DNA from: Deltaproteobacteria bacterium
GTDB lineage: Bacteria > Desulfobacterota > Desulfobacteria > Desulfobacterales > B30-G6
Reading direction: 5' to 3'
Assembly (NCBI GenBank): GCA_003647375.1
Contig: QMMS01000143.1
Coordinates: 1 to 10,543 of the forward strand
DNA: 10,543 bases
Part shown: positions 1 to 2,978 of the stretch, piece by piece
Numbering within the stretch: position 1 is the stretch's first letter
Layout of the letters: every line of letters starts with the position of its first letter
Position numbers and translations under genes: made by a program
Notes under the pieces: generated by a model
Seen by the model: the letters and a program-made list of their open reading frames with translations, nothing else
Databases searched by the model: none
Told to the model about the DNA's origin: nothing

Positions 1-130
1 CAAAAAGCCTCGACAGATCCACGGGTATGCCTGTGTTTTTTGCGAACCCTTCTCCATCAAGATTTCGGCACACCTCTTCGGGAAAAATCGCTCAGTTCAG
101 GTATGAATAAAAACGTGTAACGAATTTATT

Positions 131-163
131 GAAGAACCTCGCAGCAAGCTGCGAGGAATCTTC
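131..163. repeat. REP-like palindromic hairpin 1
   Basis: The arms CCTCGCAG (137-144) and CTGCGAGG (149-156) are perfectly complementary around a CAAG loop. After a small internal bulge the stem extends through GAAGA (131-135) paired with TCTTC (159-163). A second hairpin with the same CGCAGCAAGCT core lies at 204-223, so this is a repeated unit and not a single terminator. There is no downstream T-run on either strand, which argues against intrinsic termination. I infer a REP/BIME-type dispersed repeat. Confidence 0.6.
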
Positions 164-190
164 GACCGTAAGGAATTCTGTCTAATTTAG

Positions 191-236
191 ATTCGCTCGC
201 TAACCCCGCAGCAAGCTACGGGGAATGCGCTCGCTA
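191..236. repeat. REP-like hairpin 2 flanked by 12-bp direct repeats
   Basis: CCCCGCAG (204-211) pairs with CTACGGGG (216-223), with one G-T type mismatch, around the same CAAG loop as hairpin 1. The hairpin is bracketed by near-identical direct repeats: ATTCGCTCGCTA (191-202) and ATGCGCTCGCTA (225-236), matching at 11 of 12 positions. The last three bases of the second direct repeat are the stop codon (TAG on the minus strand) of the lytic transglycosylase gene, so the repeat reaches into that gene's end. No T-tract follows, so a terminator role is not supported. The stem could still protect the 3' end of the mRNA. Confidence 0.6.
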
Positions 237-1355
237 TTGCGGTTCAGGCGTTGTGTTTTTTCTATGTATAACGAGGCGGTCACCCGGATGAATTGGGCGC
301 TGGAGATCGATGCGGTTCCAGATAAGGATGGCAGCCAGTGGAATACCAAGTCGTTCGGCAATGACAGATAGATTGTCGCCTTCTTTGATGATATAGATCT
401 TTTCTTTTTGAGTTGCCACGTAGTTCTTTTCAAGGTTTTTATACCGTGCCTGAAAACCCGATGAAGCCCCTTTAGGAATCAAAATCGTATGTTTTCCCTT
501 TGCAAGATAGTGGCCCCGAAGTTCAGGATTCATGTCCTTAATTGTCTTGAAATATGTCTTTCCTGCCTGAGCGATAATCCGGAGAGGGATCTCCTGGGAA
601 CAGACTATTTGAATCTGATCAAACATTAGGGGAGGATAGTAGTCTTTTTTTGTCAGCACGAAACCATACTTTTTCGGGTTGGATAAGATCAACTTCACCG
701 ACAGGATGCGAAATAGATAACGCTGTGTTTCAAGAGGAAGGTAAAGCGCGTAATAATTATTCGTACCCTGTTCCAATATTTCGGCCATGAGGCCGCCTTC
801 ACCCATATTGTATGCGGCAGCGGCAAGTGTCCATGATCCAAATTTATGATGAAGTTGTTTTAAATACTGAATCGCTGCCGCTGTCGAGGCAAAAATGTTT
901 CGGCGCTCATCGACAAATTCATTAACAACCAGCCCGTATTTCCGGCCGGTAGCGGCTGTAAATTGCCAGAAACCGATAGCCCCTTTTTTTGAACCTGAAT
1001 GGGGCCGTAAGGCACTTTCGGCCACAGCGATGTACTTGAGATCGTCCGGCATCCCGTTGGCTTTCAATATTTTTTCAATATGGGGGAGATAGCGGTGGGA
1101 GCGTTTTAGCCAGAGAATCACCTGTGGCCGGTCCCAGAGGGAAAGCAAAAGCTCTTTTTCAAATCGTTCCCTGATTTCCTGGTTTTTAATCGGTACGTCT
1201 TCATTACAAAAACCATGTGAATTGTCGATCTTCAGAGATGAAATAAGAGCGGGGTATTCAGCTGATACTTTTGAGGCGGCATGGGTGATCGAGGGACTCA
1301 CTAACCATATAAGGACCCCGACCAGGGCCAAACAACGAAGAAAATAATTAATCAT
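234..1355 (-). CDS. MltD-type membrane-bound lytic murein transglycosylase with LysM
   Basis: Predicted periplasmic enzyme that cleaves the MurNAc-GlcNAc glycosidic bond of peptidoglycan to give 1,6-anhydroMurNAc ends, during wall remodelling or turnover. The 373-aa product begins with a signal peptide (hydrophobic stretch about 5-20, likely cut after THA at 24-26). The SLT domain spans about 85-210: the catalytic Glu is E113 in AVAESALRP, followed by GAIGFWQF (125-132) and AAAYNMGEGG (178-187), all hallmarks of the MltD/SLT family 1 fold. A degenerate LysM-like segment (about 246-296) and a clear LysM (about 319-365, YIIKEGDNLSVIAERLG) follow and should bind glycan. I see no lipobox cysteine, so it is probably not a lipoprotein. 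The ATG at 1355 is preceded by AAGGA. A 15-codon ORF overlaps the start. The last codons run into a REP-like repeat. It is divergent from the DUF134 operon. Confidence 0.92.
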   Translation of the reverse strand: MINYFLRCLALVGVLIWLVSPSITHAASKVSAEYPALISSLKIDNSHGFCNEDVPIKNQEIRERFEKELLLSLWDRPQVILWLKRSHRYLPHIEKILKANGMPDDLKYIAVAESALRPHSGSKKGAIGFWQFTAATGRKYGLVVNEFVDERRNIFASTAAAIQYLKQLHHKFGSWTLAAAAYNMGEGGLMAEILEQGTNNYYALYLPLETQRYLFRILSVKLILSNPKKYGFVLTKKDYYPPLMFDQIQIVCSQEIPLRIIAQAGKTYFKTIKDMNPELRGHYLAKGKHTILIPKGASSGFQARYKNLEKNYVATQKEKIYIIKEGDNLSVIAERLGIPLAAILIWNRIDLQRPIHPGDRLVIHRKNTTPEPQ

Positions 1356-1395
1356 GATCCTTACTTACAAACAAACCATTTTCGACTTTTTGCAT
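1348..1395 (-). CDS. possible 15-aa leader peptide upstream of the transglycosylase gene
   Basis: A short ORF reading MQKVENGLFVSKDHD begins with ATG at 1395, six bases after a strong AAGGAG Shine-Dalgarno (1402-1407). Its stop codon TAA (1348-1350) lies five bases past the A of the transglycosylase start codon, in another frame. The ribosome-binding site of the short ORF is better than that of the long gene. Its translation could therefore deliver ribosomes to the downstream start (translational coupling) or interfere with it. The peptide has no recognisable domain and no run of regulatory codons. It may be chance. The evidence is only the SD, the spacing and the overlap. Confidence 0.3.
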   Translation of the reverse strand: MQKVENGLFVSKDHD

Positions 1396-1489
1396 GACAA
1401 ACTCCTTAGGCTGAAATAATTATTTTAGTAACATGGGGAACAAAGCCCATAAAGTCAAGGGCATTGACGTCTTTCGATATAGAAAAATT

Positions 1490-1552
1490 AGCACACCCAA
1501 TTATTATGATCATATGACCATAATAACCATTGACACGCTGTTTTGGTGTGCT
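1490..1552. promoter_or_regulatory. 11-bp inverted repeat bracketing the DUF134 promoter
   Basis: AGCACACCCAA (1490-1500) is the reverse complement, at 10 of 11 positions, of TTTGGTGTGCT (1542-1552). The right arm ends one base before the -10 hexamer, and the left arm abuts the central palindrome. The arms are about 41 bp apart, roughly four helical turns, so two operator half-sites or DNA looping are possible. No known regulator motif is recognised. Confidence 0.4.
1501..1526. promoter_or_regulatory. 26-bp near-perfect palindrome, candidate operator
   Basis: The arms TTATTATG (1501-1508) and CATAATAA (1519-1526) are exact reverse complements. The inner TCATATGA (1510-1517) is itself palindromic, so 24 of 26 positions are symmetric; only 1509 and 1518 break the pairing. 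The site ends three bases before the -35 box of the DUF134 promoter. A related half-site, CATAATAT, lies at 1572-1579 between the -10 box and the start codon. The arrangement fits a dimeric regulator binding at the promoter. The DUF134 protein itself is a candidate, by inference only. Confidence 0.6.
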
Positions 1553-1558
1553 TATATT
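1530..1558 (+). promoter_or_regulatory. sigma70-type promoter for the DUF134 operon
   Basis: TTGACA (1530-1535) and TATATT (1553-1558) are separated by an optimal 17 bp. They match the housekeeping consensus at 6/6 and 5/6 positions. Transcription would begin around 1565, about 25 bases before the GTG start of the DUF134 gene, through a short leader containing GGAG (1580-1583). Confidence 0.65.
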
Positions 1559-1588
1559 GTGGGCAAATGCTCATAATATGGAGTTCAT

Positions 1589-1921
1589 GTGCCCAGACCT
1601 AAAAAACCGCGATTCGTATCTGGTTATCCTGCCATCGCTGCATTTGTTCCGCAAGGTATGCCGGTTACCGGTGAGGTGATGCTGACGGTAGAGGAACTGG
1701 AAGCCATTCGATTGAGTGATTTCGAGTGTCTGGACCAGGAAACGGCTGCGAATCTCATGAAGGTGTCACGGCAAACCTATGGCAGGATTTTAAACCGTGC
1801 ACGTTGTATCGTGAGCGAGTCGCTGGTCACCGGTAAAATACTGAAAATTGCTGGTGGAAACTATGCCATGCGTGGTGTGGGGAAGCGTCGACGCCAGAGA
1901 CGCGGTCGAATGGGTTCTTAA
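1589..1921 (+). CDS. DUF134 family predicted DNA-binding protein
   Basis: A small helix-turn-helix protein of 110 aa, the usual size for DUF134, beginning with the family signature MPRPKKPR. Residues about 33-75 (VEELEAIRLSDFECLDQETAANLMKVS and on) form the helical block, resembling a sigma-region-4/HTH fold in which the ETAANLMKVSRQTYGRILNRA stretch would be the recognition unit. The C-terminus (99-107) is a run of Arg and Lys that could contact DNA backbone. The start is GTG at 1589, five bases after GGAG. It is the first gene of a tight operon (24-nt gap to the next gene) and sits behind a promoter with palindromic sites, which suggests autoregulation. In other anaerobes DUF134 genes tend to lie beside glycine-rich DUF5320-like and Fe-S/NifX-type genes; its molecular target is unknown. 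Confidence 0.9.
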   Translation: MPRPKKPRFVSGYPAIAAFVPQGMPVTGEVMLTVEELEAIRLSDFECLDQETAANLMKVSRQTYGRILNRARCIVSESLVTGKILKIAGGNYAMRGVGKRRRQRRGRMGS

Positions 1922-1945
1922 ACGAAAGGAAGGGAGGTGACATAT

Positions 1946-2158
1946 ATGCCACAAGGAGACGGTACCGGCCCAGATGGACAGGGTCGAAGAACAGGAAGAG
2001 GCCAGGGCCCCTGCGGACGGAACAACCAAAAATCCCAGGACCAGGGGATAAAAGACGGAGGCCGCGGAACCGGCCAAGGTAAAGGCGGGGCTGGTGGTCG
2101 CGGTCAAGGACAGGGCCGTGGTCTTGGCCGGGGAAAAGGAAACACCAATAACGGTTAA
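1946..2158 (+). CDS. Gly/Arg/Gln-rich small protein, DUF5320-like (first copy)
   Basis: A 70-aa protein starting MPQGDGTGPDGQGRRTGRG, matching the N-terminal pattern MP-x-G-D-G-T-G-P-x-G-x-G of DUF5320-type proteins. It is about one-third glycine, strongly basic, has a single Cys at residue 23, and no predicted secretion signal or membrane segment, so it is probably largely disordered. I prefer ATG at 1946, because AGGGAGGTGA (1931-1940) is correctly spaced for it; an in-frame GTG at 1937 lies inside that Shine-Dalgarno. It is second in the operon, 24 nt after the DUF134 gene and 29 nt before a longer paralogue. The function is unknown. Low sequence complexity limits certainty, but the ribosome-binding site and operon position support it as a real gene. 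Confidence 0.75.
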   Translation: MPQGDGTGPDGQGRRTGRGQGPCGRNNQKSQDQGIKDGGRGTGQGKGGAGGRGQGQGRGLGRGKGNTNNG

Positions 2159-2187
2159 ACATTCGGTTAAGAAAAGGAGGCAGGATT

Positions 2188-2541
2188 ATGCCAGGATTAG
2201 ACAGAAGTGGTCCCATGGGGTCCGGCCCCATGACCGGCGGAAGAAGGGGCCTGTGCGGAAATGCAGGATACGACTATGACATGCCGGTATCGGGAGGATT
2301 GGGTTATGGCAGAGGCCTTGGGTTGAGGAGGGGTCCCAGGGGTGGATTCGGACCAGACAGAGGCGGAGGACGTGGCTTTGGCCGACGATTTGTCGGAAAT
2401 CCAAGATCATCCGATTATGCTTATCAGGTAAGTCAGACCGATGAAATTGGAACGCTCAAAACCCAGGCCAATGCCATGCAAGATTCGTTGGCGGCTATTT
2501 TAAAAAGAATCACAGAACTGGAAGATGACAATAAAAATTGA
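2188..2541 (+). CDS. DUF5320-like glycine-rich protein with C-terminal coiled coil (second copy)
   Basis: A 117-aa protein. The N-terminus MPGLDRSGPMGSGPMTGGRRG is the typical DUF5320 signature, with Cys at residue 23 exactly as in the preceding gene. The middle (about 36-75) is Gly/Arg-rich and low in complexity. The C-terminal third (about 86-115, IGTLKTQANAMQDSLAAILKRITELE) has leucine/isoleucine heptad spacing and should form a coiled coil, hence a dimer or oligomer, as in longer members of the family. AAGGAGG (2174-2180) precedes ATG 2188 at good spacing. The gene lies 29 nt after the first copy and 25 nt before the flavin-binding protein gene. The function is unknown; related genes are found next to DUF134 and Fe-S or FeMo-cofactor-like genes in anaerobes, so a metal or redox link is a guess. 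Confidence 0.85.
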   Translation: MPGLDRSGPMGSGPMTGGRRGLCGNAGYDYDMPVSGGLGYGRGLGLRRGPRGGFGPDRGGGRGFGRRFVGNPRSSDYAYQVSQTDEIGTLKTQANAMQDSLAAILKRITELEDDNKN

Positions 2542-2566
2542 AAGTGAGCGATAGCGGAGGAATATC

Positions 2567-2947
2567 ATGGCAATTTTGCCCGAAGCTGCAGCGGAAGCGT
2601 GGGAAAATCGTGAAGGTCCGGCTGTAATGACTACCGTCGATTCTAACGGTACACCCAACACCATTTATGTGAGTTGTGTGAATAAGTATTCAAATGATCA
2701 AATTGTTGTAGCAGACAATAAAATGCATAAAACCCAGGCGAACGTCAAAGCCGGCAGCCCCGTAAGTCTTCTGTATATTACAAAAGAAAAGAAAGCGTTT
2801 CAACTCAAGGGGTCTGTGACGTATCTTACGGAGGGAGCCATATTTGACGACATGAAAAACGGATGGCTGGACAAAAAGTACCCGGGATATGCAGCAGTGG
2901 TGGTTTACATCGAAGAAGTATATAACGGTGCTAAAAAACTTGCATAG
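2567..2947 (+). CDS. FMN-binding split-barrel protein (pyridoxamine 5'-phosphate oxidase-like)
   Basis: A 126-aa protein with the single-domain split beta-barrel of the PNPOx-like superfamily. The N-terminal AWENREGPAVMTTVDSNGTPN (about 11-31) is the first strand pair typical of the fold. IVVADNKMHKTQANV (46-60) closely resembles the segment with MHKT-x-ANV that I recall from the Desulfovibrio FMN-binding protein of about 122 aa, and FQLKGSVTYLTEG (78-90) forms a later barrel strand. By family it should be a cytoplasmic homodimer binding FMN, with an electron-transfer or reductase role and unknown partners. Full PdxH is about 200 aa, so a vitamin B6 role is unlikely. ATG 2567 follows GCGGAGG (2554-2560). 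It is last in the DUF134 operon and converges on the omp85 gene with 31 bp between them. Confidence 0.88.
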   Translation: MAILPEAAAEAWENREGPAVMTTVDSNGTPNTIYVSCVNKYSNDQIVVADNKMHKTQANVKAGSPVSLLYITKEKKAFQLKGSVTYLTEGAIFDDMKNGWLDKKYPGYAAVVVYIEEVYNGAKKLA

Positions 2948-2978
2948 TTTCATGAACTGTTTGGTTAAATGAGCACTT

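Noticed and set aside
1790..2410. Several open frames of 74-134 codons on the minus strand opposite the DUF134/DUF5320-like genes
   Set aside because: They arise because GC-rich glycine and arginine codons lack stops in the antisense frames. They have no ribosome-binding sites and their translations are low-complexity shadows.
2948..2978. Bidirectional terminator between the convergent FMN-protein and omp85 genes
   Set aside because: Only a four-base stem (AGTT/AACT) is present, with no U-tract. The 31-bp gap is suggestive but the structure is too weak to call.
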